From Epichloe hybrida (lineage: Eukaryota > Ascomycota > Sordariomycetes > Hypocreales > Clavicipitaceae): 64,000 bases of DNA. This document shows positions 1 through 12,440 of this stretch, in pieces. Under the pieces are notes generated by a model that was given only the letters and a program-made list of their open reading frames with translations, did not search any database and was not told the DNA's origin. The translations under genes and the position numbers were made by a program. The stretch lies in the NCBI GenBank assembly GCA_019022495.1, contig JAFEKR010000002.1, forward strand, positions 2,356,001 through 2,420,000, in the 5' to 3' direction. The stretch's first letter is position 1; each line of letters starts with the position of its first letter.

Positions 1-1
1 G

Positions 2-1588
2 GCCACCTCTGAATTTGGCAAAGCTGCCCTGAAGGAGAGAAACGCCGAACTTCAACAACTCATCCTCTCGAGCTCTGAAAAGGTCTCTGCACCCGCCCGA
101 CGTGAGCGACTGGCCGCCATCACTGCTCTCCTCCCCTTCGTCGCCGACAACTCTCTCCAATTCATCCCCGCCGTGCTCAGTGAGGTCGTCATTAGCTGCA
201 AGGAGAACAACGAGCGTGCTCGAGAGGCCGCCTACGAGCTCCTTGTTCAGATGGGCCAGCGTATGGTCGATGCCAACGGAGCGAAAATCGACAACAGCAA
301 AGTGCCTCACATGCCCGACGATGCACCCGCCGCAACAGCCAATATTGAGGAATACTTCACCATGGTTAGTGCTGGTCTGGCAGGTAGCACACCACACATG
401 ATCTCCGCTTCCATCACCGCCATCAGCCGTCTCCTGTACGAGTTCCGCTCCTCGCTCAGCGAGCAAACTCTTTCCGACCTCGTCCAAACAATGGATCTCT
501 TCCTCACCTCCAACAACCGCGAAATCGTCAAGAGCTGTCTGGGCTTTGTCAAAGTTTGCGTCATCGGCCTCCCCGTCGAGCTCATGATCCCTCGTCTCGC
601 AACCCTCGTCCCCAACCTCATCATCTGGAGCCGCGAGCACAAGGGCCACTTCAAAGCCAAAGTCAAGCACATTCTCGAGCGCATGGTCCGCCGCTTCGGC
701 TACGATCTCGTCCACAAGAACTGCCCAGAGTCGGACAAGAAACTCATCGTTAATATCCGCAAGACCAAAGAACGCACCAAGAAGAAGAAGGATGCCCCCC
801 GCGCTGCCAGTGACGAGGACGCCAGCGATGCCGGCTCAGACGATGAGCAGCCTGGCAAGCGTCAACACGATAATGAGTACGACCAAGCCCTCTACAGCAG
901 TGATTCTGATGACTCCGCAGCTTCGGATGACGAAGTCGGCCGACCTAAAAAGAAGTCTTCCCAAAAGGGCGGCAAGACCTACATCATCGAAGACGACGAC
1001 GAACCCCTCGATCTTCTGGACAAGAAGGCCCTGGCCAACATATCCTCCACAAAACCCAACAAATTGCGCAAGCCTACCAGGACCAAGGCTAAGGTCGATC
1101 TTGACGGCAAACTTATCCTCGGCCAGGACAGTGACAAAGACGATGATGCAGACGGCATGGATATTGACAAGCCCGAGCCCTCTGGCGTCGGCGCTTATGT
1201 CGCGGCCCTCAAGGGAAAAGACGCTGCTAAACGCGGACGAGGCGGCAAACTCAAATTCTCCAACAGAAGATCCAACGATGACGACGATATGGATGACATG
1301 AATGAGCAAGATGCCGTTGTGATCAAGAACAATATCAGTCTTGGCAGAGGTGGCAATGATAGAGGAAGGTTCCGTGGGCGAGGTGGATCGGGCATAAGAG
1401 GGGCAGGAGGCATGAGAGGCAGTGGAGGCACAAGAGGTGGTGGACGGGGAGGAGTTGGATCACGAGGTGGTTTCGGAGGACGAAGTGGTAGGGGCGGCAT
1501 TGCAGCGGGCAGGAGAGGATTAGGCGTAGACAAGAAGCATGGCCCTTCTGGGCACGGTGTTGGAAAGCCACGGAAGGGAAGAGATTAA
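2..1588 (+). CDS. RRP12: RRP12-like ribosomal RNA processing protein, C-terminal part (5' truncated by window edge)
   Basis: The reading frame is open from base 2 and ends at TAA 1586-1588, giving 528 residues of the C-terminal part; the start lies outside the window. The first 250 residues are helical, HEAT-like repeats (for example the stretch around SCKENNERAREAAYELLVQ, and a segment ending in KVKHILERMVRRFGYDLV). A long charged tail follows, with Lys runs, acidic Asp/Glu/Ser blocks and finally an RGG-rich stretch of about 70 residues. Helical repeats followed by a basic/acidic tail match the end of Rrp12/NUC173 proteins. Rrp12 is a karyopherin-like factor needed for export and maturation of 40S and 60S pre-ribosomes, and is nucleolar and nuclear. 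The Gly-Arg tail would fit RNA binding. No intron is visible. The family call rests on motif memory, not on an alignment. Confidence 0.82.
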   Translation, partial: ATSEFGKAALKERNAELQQLILSSSEKVSAPARRERLAAITALLPFVADNSLQFIPAVLSEVVISCKENNERAREAAYELLVQMGQRMVDANGAKIDNSKVPHMPDDAPAATANIEEYFTMVSAGLAGSTPHMISASITAISRLLYEFRSSLSEQTLSDLVQTMDLFLTSNNREIVKSCLGFVKVCVIGLPVELMIPRLATLVPNLIIWSREHKGHFKAKVKHILERMVRRFGYDLVHKNCPESDKKLIVNIRKTKERTKKKKDAPRAASDEDASDAGSDDEQPGKRQHDNEYDQALYSSDSDDSAASDDEVGRPKKKSSQKGGKTYIIEDDDEPLDLLDKKALANISSTKPNKLRKPTRTKAKVDLDGKLILGQDSDKDDDADGMDIDKPEPSGVGAYVAALKGKDAAKRGRGGKLKFSNRRSNDDDDMDDMNEQDAVVIKNNISLGRGGNDRGRFRGRGGSGIRGAGGMRGSGGTRGGGRGGVGSRGGFGGRSGRGGIAAGRRGLGVDKKHGPSGHGVGKPRKGRD

Positions 1589-2480
1589 CTTGAGCTGCGG
1601 GTAGCAAAAAGAAAAGTTCAAATGGGGTTATAAATCAGGCAAAATTTCTTACACATAGACTTGACCAGACTGTCACTGGTGGGATACCCCGGGTCATGAC
1701 AGTATCGGTGGAAGCTTTTTAATTAGTTTGTTTATTGTTGGCGTATACTCGTGGTTTTTGCTCTGGGCATTTGGATCAAAAACTAATCTACCGTGCACAT
1801 ATGGATGGATGTAACCTCACGTTGACCCGGATTCAAACATGGTACTGAACGTGTGATCAAATGGCCCACCATTGTATTTACAACGATAAGAATTCGTACC
1901 GTATTCATAAACAGCGAATCCAGTCAACAACACCGAAACAACCCAAGCCCATGAGATAGCATACTAGACCTTGACATCCTCAGACTGATTCTGTACTTGA
2001 TAAGCCCATCCCCATCTCCGTTATCCGCCTTGTCCTCTCACCATGCCGATTTACACGGGTATTTCCGTCACACAAACAAAAGTTATGCCAAAGTGGTCAT
2101 CAACCGCTGGATGAACAGCAGCTGGATGCATCATCATTCATTAATGGTCGTCATGAAGCAGTTCTATACCAACACCGTTCGCTATGCTCCATGTCGTGTC
2201 GTCGTGGCCAGAGTCACAAATGCGGTCGATCAAACAACAACACCAGGGGGTCCCGTTTGCCAATGCAGATCAATCAAGCACAATCACATTCTCCGGTTGC
2301 CCGGACCGAGTACGATGAACCCGCGCAGGGTTTTGATAATGGTCATCATCCGCTGGCCGCTTTCCATGCAACCGATACGAACTTGGGTTATAAGGTGGCG
2401 GCTCCACTGCGTGCAAGTGAATTTGACTGTCATGTGTGAGTGAATCCTGTCACTGTACGCAATTGATTCGTGGGAAATCC
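1589..2480. other. Intergenic region between convergent genes, no gene seen
   Basis: These 0.9 kb separate the 3' ends of the RRP12 and DUF2293 genes, so they should hold two 3' UTRs and poly(A) sites. The only open frames are short, lack fungal gene features and overlap each other. No RNA gene or repeat was recognised. Confidence 0.6.
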
Positions 2481-4941
2481 TTACTCTTGCTGATTTGTCC
2501 ACCTCTGAGCTGAGTATTGTTCCGGCCACTGCTGGGCTGCGACATCCAAGCTAGCCGGCGGCAGATCGTACGTAGTCGGCTGTCGAGAATGTACGGGCGG
2601 CTGGTTGCCGAATCTTTCTGCATACGGAATCGGACCTGACCTGGGAAGCGATACAAACTCAACACCAGGCCTGCCTTGGCTTTCTCGTAAAATTCTGGAC
2701 CCTTCCTTGGAGGAAACCACCCTGTAAGTCTGTGTGGCTGTGAACGGTTCTTGCTGAATAGTCGTCAAGCCGGGTTCATCGCCTTGCACCAATCGTATTG
2801 ACTCTGGGGCCAGAGAAATTCTCTCATAGAAGCCACCTCGATCCTCCATAAGAATCGGATTCGAAAGTGTACCTGGTCGGGATGCATTCACTACAATTCG
2901 GTCGGCCCTTGGAGCATAAACAAAGCCTTTTTGGTCATAAGATCTGCCGCCAATTTGCCACGGAGAACTTGGGCGGCCAGAGCTCTGAAGAGATGATCCT
3001 TCCGCACGAACAGGGGCAACGTAGAATGGTCCTTCATTTACAAAGCTCCCTGGCTGCAACCTCTGAGGGGATTGATCACTGATAACTCGCCGACTTCCCG
3101 AATGAGCAATATTCTCCCGGAACGTATCCGTAGATTGACTACTGCTGGTGTGAAGGAACGGTTCCTGTGAGCGGGAATGCAAAGGATCCACCGTGTCATG
3201 TAGCCTGGGAGGTACGGCTCTGACAAATGCTGGCTTCATCGTCTCAGGAGACGCTGGTTCAATAGAGGGCACAAGCATGTCCAATAGGCGATGAGTGATA
3301 GGAGACATCAATCTCGACGAGGAGAGGCCATTTGTTTGATGTTCATATGCCGGAGGGTTCAATCCATTACCAAAAGACTGGGACTCGGCAGCATGAGGAA
3401 CGACAGGTGGAGGTGTACCCATACGACGAGGAAGTGACGGCGAACACCCAGTTCGCAGGCTAGTACTTACCTGATATCCAGTGGCATGAGTTGGTCGGCC
3501 GTCATTGTAAGCTATTGGGTCATGCTGGCCGCCTACATGGGATTCCTTTTGAATTTCAGGGTGCAGAGGATCATATTCGCCAATGTCCCGGGTGAGAAAG
3601 GCTGGCCTTTGCGCGTTTGGCTCACGGTTCCGTATTATTGCGTCCTGCCATGCACGATATCTTTTGAATCCGCGCTGGTCCTTCCGGCTGGTTTTTGGAC
3701 CACGGTCCACAGATGACATGGGATACTTGCCTCTGACTTGGACCAAGGCCCGAACAGGACCCGTGGCTATTCCTGGTTGTTGGCCGCGTTCTATGGCGGC
3801 AGTTGGCGGAACAGGTTTTGACTGTTCAGATATCACCATGACAGATGTGGACGAGCCTGAGTCCTCTACGGATGAGTCATCAGTCGTCTCTGCGTCGGAC
3901 TCGTCACCTTCTGAGTCAGATATAATAACCACTTCACGTAGGATCTCATCGAGCTGATCGCGCCCAGTCTCTTCATCTCCCCGCCACTTGACGATGATGT
4001 CGAGACACAGTTCCTCCACAGCCTTGCGAGCCATTTGCCAGCCTGCCTCTTTCAATAATTCGTCATACCTCGTGTGGGCATGTCGAATATGAGCAAGGAC
4101 TGCCAGTTGAACTCGTCGAGCCAAAGGAATATCGTCGGAAAATCCAACGGGCTGCTCCATTTTGCCATTCGTGCGCTGAGAGAGAATGCGTTCGTCAAAT
4201 AGCACTCTGTGAATGAACATCATTGGAAATACTAACCCGTGTAAAAGCATGTTCGATGATAATCTGCCGGTCAGTGTTGGGTATCCGAGGGAAAAGATCA
4301 CGAAGAGCGGCGTCTGCCTGGGCATGGTATTCCGCCTGGGATTCAGGGATGGATTCCGGCTTCCCGTCTGGCGTCGCCGCATCCAATTGCGGCAAATATG
4401 CTATGCTCTCTCTGGCTGCTTCAACAATGGTTTGCCGGACATGATGACCAAGTCGGTTGACTTGTTGTGAGAGACTGTTGGTGGCCACACTCTGACCAAC
4501 GTCAGCTACGTGTGCCCAGGTTGGGTGTTACGAGAACTCGGGAGCGCATACCGATACTATAAAAATCATAGCATCTCCTTCGCGGGAAAGCTCTTTGCAT
4601 GCTGACGTTAATTTTGGGTTGCCAATGGGAACAAACTCGAAGCCAGGAGGCGGCGTTTTGGCGCGGGTAACCTAGGGAGAGTGAGTCTTCTTGCCAAGGC
4701 ATCGTGATGCAGTAGTCCTTTTGCTCGTCTGTACCTGAACCTCGAGTTTTTTCTTCTTCTCCTTATTCTCGACGAATTCGAAATAGGTATGATGCTTGGA
4801 TTTGGGAACGCTTGGCTTTGCCACCAGACCTTCGGGAGCTGGTGCCAGAGGATCAAATTGAGCTCTCTGGGCTCGTTTGTGCCTCTCTTTTGACCCGCTC
4901 GCTCCGGCAGGAAGGATGGATCTTCGCTTTTCCCTCCCCAT
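2481..4941 (-). CDS. DUF2293 domain-containing protein, about 758 aa
   Basis: This is a four-exon model on the minus strand: 4941-4735, 4671-4552, 4491-4237 and 4175-2481. The introns are 63, 60 and 61 nt, all GT-AG, and the phases agree. The start is ATG 4941 (MGREKRRS). The middle of the protein matches the fungal DUF2293 pattern: KTPPPGFEFVPIGNP, then ACKELSREGDAMIFIVS, RIPNTDRQIIIEHAFTR, LARRVQLAVLAHIRHAHTRY and VKWRGDEETGRDQLDEIL. An acidic Ser/Asp stretch and a long low-complexity, probably disordered C-terminal region of about 400 residues follow. The molecular function of this family is not known to me. A further optional intron could start at the strong GTAAGT near 3472 (TATCAG|GTAAGT), but the frame stays open without it, so I kept one exon. 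Confidence 0.82.
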
Positions 4942-7557
4942 GGCTCAAAAGACTATTTGCAAGCTTACCATGATGAGATTTGCAAGCGTTTGGCTGGTGA
5001 TTTTGTCCAAGGTCAGCAGTTAGTGTGGACAAGAGTCTGAAAACGGATCAGACCAGCGTTAACAAAACGAGCACTGATTTCTTTAACAAAAAAAAAAACG
5101 TCAATCGCGACGTTGTATGGAATATAAAAAAAGCCCGGGAGCACAGTGAGATGTCAGATACGCGCAGCCGGGCGATAGAAGATGCCCTTTGAGACTTGGG
5201 AGCAGATCTCTTGCTCTGACATCACCTGTGACTTCAGCTTCAGAACCAGGCAGAAAGCTTAGTAGAGTTGCTGCGACGACGCGAAAATGTGAAGACAACC
5301 CACAAACGACGCTGCGGCTGGGCAGGAGCAGAATATTTAGAAGGAGAGTCAGTCAGTCAGCTGAGGTTGACTGGTGGCAAAATGCCAGTTCAAGATGGAA
5401 TAGGCAAGAGCCATCAAGGCGGTCTTGAGTTTTGGGTACCGACGTGGTGCCTGGCCGTGTTACCTAATCAATTTTGATTGGACTTGAGTTGCTGATCAGT
5501 CACGTGGAGCGACAGCATCATTGAACCAGACACGCCCAGTCGAAATTCACATCGTGACCGGGTGGCTACGGCATTGTTTCATAGTGCGCCGACGATGTGA
5601 AGAGACCGATATTATGCCGCTGTAGCGTGAATTCATCCTGTGCATATCTTTCTCATATGCTGGCTGGAGCGGTCAGTATCTGCTTTGTCCAGGTGTCATT
5701 CTGATGGGCGAGATGTAAAGTAATCACGATCGACAGGGGTGTTGGATGCCGTGGCATCGGATGTTATATGTGTCTAGCTTGTGTAGATGTCGCCGTGATG
5801 GAACTGCGAAAAGAAGTCGCCCGTACGAGCTACAGCATTGGGTGTGTACGAAGAACCGTGAGACGAGATGTAACGCCTGGCAGGCAGATCCATGAGCCTG
5901 ACTTTGGCTGCATGTAGCACGGTCTACTTGAATGAGTGCCCAAGCAATCCAGCTACAGTAACTTAAGGACTGATCTCGATATGTTTCGTGTGGCCCCGTA
6001 AGATTAACTTGCTAAAATGATCTTGAATGGCGCAGGCCTCCCTCTTTTTTGCTTCTTTTTGCTTCTTTTTGAGATACGATGTGACCGCAACGAACCCTTT
6101 CGAATCATCTCTTGCAATGTTTGTATGCCCACCCGTTCAGTGTACACCTTCAATATTCGCCAACATTCTAGCTTCTCCCGCGTGACGCAGAGCTCTGCGA
6201 TATTAACTTCAATTCTTGAGCTTACTGGGCTTCAATGACGTGGTATGTGTTCTGGCTCTTTGATGTGTCGTGAACATATGTACCCATCGTGGGTTTGATC
6301 CCCTGACGGAGCAAGATGCTCTAACATATGTATGTATCATGGCTTCTTGCTACTCGATCTCTACGGACTACAACAGGCGGTTTCAAGTTCAGCATTGGGG
6401 GTTCGTCTCCACACCCCCCAATTTGGTTGGTTGTTGTTAACTGTCAGATCCAACCAGCGTGATGGGACGGGACAACTTACATAAACAACGGGCACCAGAC
6501 AGCGAGACGTCCCAGCCACACTCCGTCAGGCACCAATAGCGTGCTTTGGCTTGTTCAACGGCAAAGTCCGTGAGACTGACTGACTGGGTGGTGCGGCGGC
6601 TGCGTTTCTGCGAAGTTCCGACGCACTGAGCTTCGGGCGATTCCCAATCCCGATTCCCGACAAGTTGGTCTCCAACTACTCCGTGCTATCCCTTCTTATT
6701 CCGCAAGAATCAGAATGCCCAAAGGGTCGAGCTCGAACGTTGGCAGGAGAATAGGAAACAAAAACACCCCAATATTTATCGTGATGCAAGCAAGGTCAAC
6801 AGACGTCGTGGCTCTTCCCTGGAAGTTCGTCAGCCTTATGCACTGTTAGAACCACACGCTGGCCCGCATTCTGGGATCAAATCTGACGAGAAGCTGCAAA
6901 CTGTGTTACTTGAAGCCCGGTGAGAAGACGGCGTCGTCATCTCATTACATAAGTCCGCGGCATGGCCAAGAAAGGCTATCATTGGACGACTCGGAGTAAT
7001 TGACGAGCCGCTCAACGGGCGCAGTGACTTTGGTGAGGGGCGGGCTCCCAACGTTGGCCGCAGCGATCCAATCAAAACCAGCTGCGGTTGGGCAACGCCT
7101 TCCCTTTGGCGCAAGAAGCTGACGCGGCCCCCCCTTGATCCCTGCTCGTCCGCGCCAGTCCCCAATAATCAGGCCGGCAGGTTTTGCTAGGAGCCCCAGC
7201 GCATGTCCAGGCAGGGCCTGGTCGGGATGCTTCTCCCAGACAGACTAGAAACACGCCGCCCACAAGGCATCCGTCCATTCATAGCCACACTTGGCCCCCT
7301 TTATGCCTGATGCACATTCCCTCGTCTTCGCTGTCACTCTATTACTCTGTCACTCTGGTCGACTCGCCGAACGACCATCAAACCTCTGTCTGATTTTCCA
7401 TCATCACCATCATCAACGTCGGCGAGCAAACATCGCTTTTGAAAGCATCAACTGTTTCAATCGCAACACGCATCATCGGCCCGCCCGGTATCTCGACTGT
7501 CACCAAACGCCACCCAACCCGGCCACTGTGCCTTCCTCAATAACCGAAGACTCGAAA
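4942..7557. other. 2.6-kb intergenic region, shared upstream region
   Basis: This stretch lies between the divergent DUF2293 (-) and bZIP (+) genes and must contain both promoters plus the bZIP 5' leader. Open frames here are all under 110 codons, mostly begin at non-ATG codons and show no family resemblance. Pyrimidine-rich runs near 6040-6070 and the CT-rich stretch after 7300 look like leader or promoter sequence. No RNA gene was recognised. Confidence 0.55.
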
Positions 7558-9311
7558 ATGTCGACCTCCGGCGAGAATCACGTCGACTTCGACGCTTTGC
7601 TCAATTTTCCTCCCGAGGACTACAGCAATAGCTTCAACTCCCCATCGCTCTCACCGACGCCAAGTTCAAAACCCGCTTTCGCCAGCCCAGTGACCGCTGC
7701 TGTAACGACCCCAACCCTGCCTACCACCTCTCAGTCCATGAACGGCCCTAGTCACAATTATGGCATGTATCCTCAACAGACTGGATTCGTCCCTGGCGCC
7801 ATTGCGCACACCATGGCCGTCAATCAGTCCAATGACACTGGCTACCAGGCTTTCGGTAGCCTGGAGTATCTTTCTGGCCTCAGCCCCGAGACCGATGCTT
7901 TCAACTTCAACACCTCTCCCTCGCAAAGTGCTATGGATCTGGAACTCGATTCTCAATCGGATTCGCAGCAGTTCTTTTCTACTATCAACCCAAGCAACAT
8001 CGAGCAGGACACATCTTCCATGTCGTCACAGAGCAGCAGCGTTGGTCGTCTGTGGCCTGGTGCCCACTCGCAAGCTGCCTTAGCCAAAGCTCAAGCTCAG
8101 CAACGTCAGCAGCAGCAGCGATTTTTGCATCAGCAGGCTCAGAGACAGACCACTCAGAAGTCTCGCGGGAAAGTGCCCCAGCCAACGGATCCTATTGTCG
8201 AGCAGAAGATTACACAGCTCCTGAAATCAATGCGTGCCAAACCCGCCGGTGCTGACGACGATGACCAGTCTGTTAACAACAACCTTCCTAGGGCTAAGAA
8301 GGATGAGGAAGATATGGATGAGGACGAGCGTCTGCTAGCCAGTGAGGAGGGCAAGAAGCTCAGCAGCAAGGAGCGACGACAGCTCAGAAACAAAGTTTCC
8401 GCCCGTGCTTTCCGCTCCCGTAGAAAGGGTAAGTTACAATCTCGACCTTTGACTACATACATGCATATACTAACTAGGTCATCATAGAATACATCACTCA
8501 GCTTGAGGCCGAAATTGCCAACAAGGTAAATGAGAATGGTGATTTAAGATCCCAGAATCGGGCCCTTATGGAAGAAAACAAGCGTCTCTCAGATTTGACG
8601 CGCATGCTTTTATCTTCCCCGTCTTTCTCAAATTTCTTGGACACTCTCAGCAGCAACTCGGCTGGGCTGAACCAAAGCGCCCCCGTCAAGGTCGAACATA
8701 GCCAACAACAGGAGCAGACTCAAGTCCTCAAAGATGTGAACCCGTACAATGAGCAGTTCTCTTCGCAGCAGCAAATCGGCATGGCCATGATCCCCGAGTC
8801 AGCCATGGATTTCTCGCTTCTCAGCCTCGACAACCCAGCATACAACTTCCAGCCTCAAGTCTTCGTTATCGACACTCCTGAGATGCCCAACATCATTGAC
8901 ACGGCCGTTCTGTCTGGCAAGACAGCCAACTTTGTCGAACAGTCTCTCTCGTCTGACGAGGAGAAGGTCGAGGTACCGGTAATCGAGCGACCTCTTGAGA
9001 CCGAAACATCAGAACCTGTTCGCGAGGCTCCTTTCGATGAAGAGTTCGAGGCCGACCCTGAATTCGCTCTATTCCACTCCGAGCCGGCCGCTGTCACTGA
9101 GGCACCCAAGGAAATCAACACTGAGAACCTCGCTGACGTTGTTGACATACTTGGTGGCATTGAGTCCGAGAAGATGCTTCCTCGCTTTGAACTAGTCGAT
9201 GCTTCCGAAGAGGAAGCCTCAGCTGCGTTTGCTATGGCTCGAATCCAGAGGATCAGCGCTGGTGTTGAATCAGTCGTGTCAAGGTTAGAACTTCTGACCA
9301 TGGGTCTGTAA
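7558..9311 (+). CDS. bZIP transcription factor, 564 aa
   Basis: Two exons (7558-8428 and 8488-9311) are joined by a 59-nt GTAAGT...CATAG intron with a CTAAC branch site. Splicing falls inside the basic region and restores SSKERRQLRNKVSARAFRSR followed by RKEYITQLEAEIANKV. Asn, Ala and Arg sit at the usual bZIP DNA-contact positions, and a leucine zipper extends through EENKRL. The N-terminal 230 residues are Ser/Pro/Gln-rich, with poly-Gln near QQRQQQQR, and the C-terminal 250 are acidic; both suit activation domains. The basic region resembles fungal bZIPs such as Metarhizium MBZ1, but I cannot assign an orthologue. ATG 7558 was chosen as the first Met after a long leader. The frame is open upstream to another in-frame ATG at 7303, which would add 85 residues of non-conserved-looking sequence. 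Confidence 0.9.
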
Positions 9312-10499
9312 TGATTTGTACACAAGACGTCAACAGTCGAGCATGTCACGACGGCTGAGATGATAAATTCTTACGATCTTCTTTGTGCTGCATGGGCCAT
9401 TATTTGGGCGACTTCATCGGCGTTGGCAGAACCAAGGGTCATCTTATCAGTGACAGGAAGTACTGGACATGGGAAACATGTTATTCCTTTTCTTTCTTTT
9501 GTTTCAAGTATCTTGCTCTAGCGACGACATATGCTGCATTGAGCACCTTGTATAGATAAGAGGCGACAGCCAGGCTTTTTGCCACTCAAATTCTCAAATC
9601 AAGTCAATTACGTTCTACTTTGGGCACTTGCATTCCGTGACCCCATGAAAAATATCACTTGTATGCATGTGTGCCAAGCCAATGTGCCAAGATGACGGGA
9701 AGGCAGGGTCCCTGCCACCTTTTGGAAACGAGGTCAAGGGTTCTTTCTATCTTGGTGTTGCGGGTTCCGCCCAGCTGAATCGACTCGCCTGCCTAGTTCG
9801 ACGACTGTTGTTTTGGAGCTCTGTTGCAAACCCTCTTGTTCAACTTTGCCAAATTCGCGGCGAAACGTCTCTGAAAGCAACGGTGAGCACAAGAAAAGTC
9901 AGAGTAGGCACCGGCTGCAGCCAGCGATGGTTATGGAGGATGCCAAGTCAAATACCAAATCCTGTCGAGGCCCAAAACGAAGGCTGACCGGGATAGTATT
10001 TTGGGGTCTTGCTCAGCGGCGAGCAACGCTCTATGGCCCCTAAAAAAAGATGGCCCCAACGCGAGCATATTTGCAGTGGTGTGGATGGTGAAAAGGGGTC
10101 TCTCAACCGGCGCCGGTGCGGGCCAAAAGACGGCTGAAACCGCTACAGCGCGTGGTTTTGCTCCGGCTTGCCGGCCCCTCGTCATTGTCAAGTCCTTTTG
10201 AGCTGCAGACTGTTATCAATTTTAGTAGCGTTATAGTATGAAACTGTATCATTATGACAGGTCTTCTTACGTCATTGTGCCCTAAACTCTTTCGTTCTCG
10301 AGCGCTTCAGAGGCTCTCTAGGGAGGATTTGTTCTCTGCGTGAGGGCACAGCAAGACTGGTGAACTTCCTCTTGGTGACCATAACCGGCAAAACAAAACA
10401 GTGTGACCTACCAGATTGTCAAGTTCGATGCATTGACACTCCAAAATGAATCGAACAAAAACAGCAAATCACAGAAAAAGAAGATAAAAAGGGAGGGTA
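9312..10499. other. Intergenic region, nothing recognised
   Basis: This 1.2-kb stretch holds the 3' flank of the bZIP gene and the 3' flank of the minus-strand tRNA-Gln. The longest open frame, about 106 codons at 9667-9987, has no recognisable domain. Base composition is ordinary, with no sign of RIP decay. Confidence 0.55.
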
Positions 10500-10571
10500 A
10501 GGTTCCAGGGGGAGTCGAACCCCCGCTGGCGGAATCAGAATCCGCAGTCATAACCGTTAGACCATGGAACC
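10500..10571 (-). tRNA. tRNA-Gln (anticodon CTG)
   Basis: Read on the minus strand, the RNA begins GGTTCCATGGTCTAACGG and ends CCCCCTGGAACC plus a U discriminator. The acceptor arms (GGTTCCA/TGGAACC) pair fully. The D arm contains TGGTCTAACGGTTA. The anticodon stem GCGGA/TCCGC encloses the loop TTCTGAT, giving anticodon CTG, which reads the Gln codon CAG. The T arm contains the GGTTCGACTCC B box. There is no intron. The encoded length is 72 nt, with CCA added afterwards. It stands alone, without neighbouring tRNAs. Confidence 0.96.
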
Positions 10572-12440
10572 GGTCGAAGCGGTGATCCACTTCACATGGC
10601 AGGTGACTTGATGCGAGCCGACCGGGATATTCCACTATATTGATCTTTCATGCCATCCGTCAAGGTTCTGATGATTGAAAACGCAATCTTACCGAGGAGA
10701 TATCCCAGTAATAATGGACTCCTGGACGTTGAGCATCTTTAAACCCTTCGATGCCGATGAAACACTTGAGCGGCTCCTCTTGCAACTTCGATGCCGTTTT
10801 GCGGTTGGTTTTGATTTAACTTAACCTGCCAGGCCGAAGCTGGGTTTTAAGGGGCACAGTGCTGCTGCTCTTGTTGCTCACCTGGCGCGGGTTGTAAAAT
10901 TCGGAGCACTAACGATATGTTCCAAAGACACTCAAGTTCCCTTGACCAACTTTGTCAATATGAAGCTGAGGCCAAATGCATATGTTACTTCATCAAAATG
11001 TGGCAAGGTGCGGGGCGTTTCATGGCGCGTCCGTCGCTTTGCAAATGGAGACAGATGAGTAGAAATATAAATGTATTGAGTTGGAAAACTTGCCCAGGCA
11101 CCACGGCAGGCACATCTGATCCTGAGAATGACTCATCGTCATTCTAATTGTCGGTGCTCTTATCAAGATTTTTCTGCATCACGTTTCGCTGCCTCCAGAG
11201 TTTGGTTCAGCAAAGCAACGAGCGCTTGTTCTCCGTCGCAATAACAGGGGAGGTCGAAGCGAAAAGACCTACCTGTAGGCTGTGTGTGCCCCGTGATCCT
11301 GTGCACGCCAAGATTATCTTATCAATCGAGTTGATAGATGCAGTGAGACCTGCAAAGGGGCGTCCGTGGCGTAGGGATGGATCTCGACCTTTTTGTACAA
11401 CCTTACAGCAGCTAGATGTCATGCCAACAAGGAGATAACGCTGGGCCAGTCAAAAACACCAACGTACGAAACTCGTAGTCCACAAAAGACTATTGATAGA
11501 CCTAAACATCCCAGACGGCAGCCGATATGGCCCACAGACGTGGTATCAGGTCGGGACCTACTATGTTACTGGAGATGGTGCCCTTGGGTCCAAGAATATC
11601 GAACGAAATGAACCGCAGCGTATCATGATAAGAAGAAGCCGGCTAAAGTGACGAGTAATGAGGATACGAGCGAGGATCACCGAGCGCCGTTGTAGCACAT
11701 CTGGGTCAAGATGACGCTGGACTCATGATCGGCCAGCAGATAACGTGCGGCCAAAAGTGACCCAGGGTTGGATTGATCGGTGGACCGACAGTGGCTGAAA
11801 AAGGATTAGAGCAGCACTACCATCGCCAGGCTACTCTCCTGCGGTGATACTGCTGTGCTGATGATGAGTTTGTGATTGCAGAGACTGTACGCACGTTGAA
11901 GAGTTTTATGGTATTCGTTGAGGATGAAGCACTGAAGCCAAAATCAAAGTCGGGAGATCGAGTTGGGGTGCCTGCCACTTGCCTGCCAAGTGCCTGGCTG
12001 CAAGTGGATCTTTTGCCCCCCATTGAGCAAGGGATCCACAATCCAGGTCCGGTACTTCTACAACAGCGCGAGATCCCCACTGACGACGACAAGTCAGGTA
12101 GTAGTTTCCGTGCCTGGTGCCCCTTCCGTCTCTCTCCGTCCTTGTCTCCCTCCCCCGGGTCCCCCCTAAGCAAGCACGGGTTACAGTGCACACAGAGAAC
12201 TGGGACAGGCAGAGGCAACCCCCCAAGCCGAACTCCACACAGCTGAGCGTTCAATCCAGTTCAATCCAGTCCCCCTCGTCGTGCGAATCATTTACTACAC
12301 TCACGCTCTCACCCTGCAAGGTTCTGCTGCCACCTTGTGCTCCCACAAATTGCCCTCCGCATCCATCGTTCACAACATTGTTGCGCTTGATTTATACACT
12401 ACATCGACCGGTCGCATGTAGCGACTCACTCGTCACCACC
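10572..12440. other. Intergenic and 5' leader region of the KDM4-like gene
   Basis: This 1.9-kb stretch separates the tRNA-Gln from the histone demethylase gene. The last 300 bases are CT-rich (TCTCTCCGTCC-type runs) and resemble a fungal 5' leader. Short overlapping open frames at 11800-12250 occur on both strands without recognisable content. No other RNA gene was found. Confidence 0.5.

Noticed and set aside
4176..4236. Apparent frameshift in the DUF2293 gene between FTR and LFDER, which seemed to need a 28-30 nt intron
   Set aside because: A normal 61-nt intron (GTTAGT...TTCTCTCTCAG) with the acceptor at 4176 keeps the frame and gives FTR-RTNGKMEQPVGF, so no frameshift or micro-intron is needed.
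12117..12440. Upstream extension of the KDM4 first exon frame to 12117
   Set aside because: There is no ATG in that extension; it starts at GTG and reads as CT-rich leader. ATG 12441 has a good context (caccATGt).
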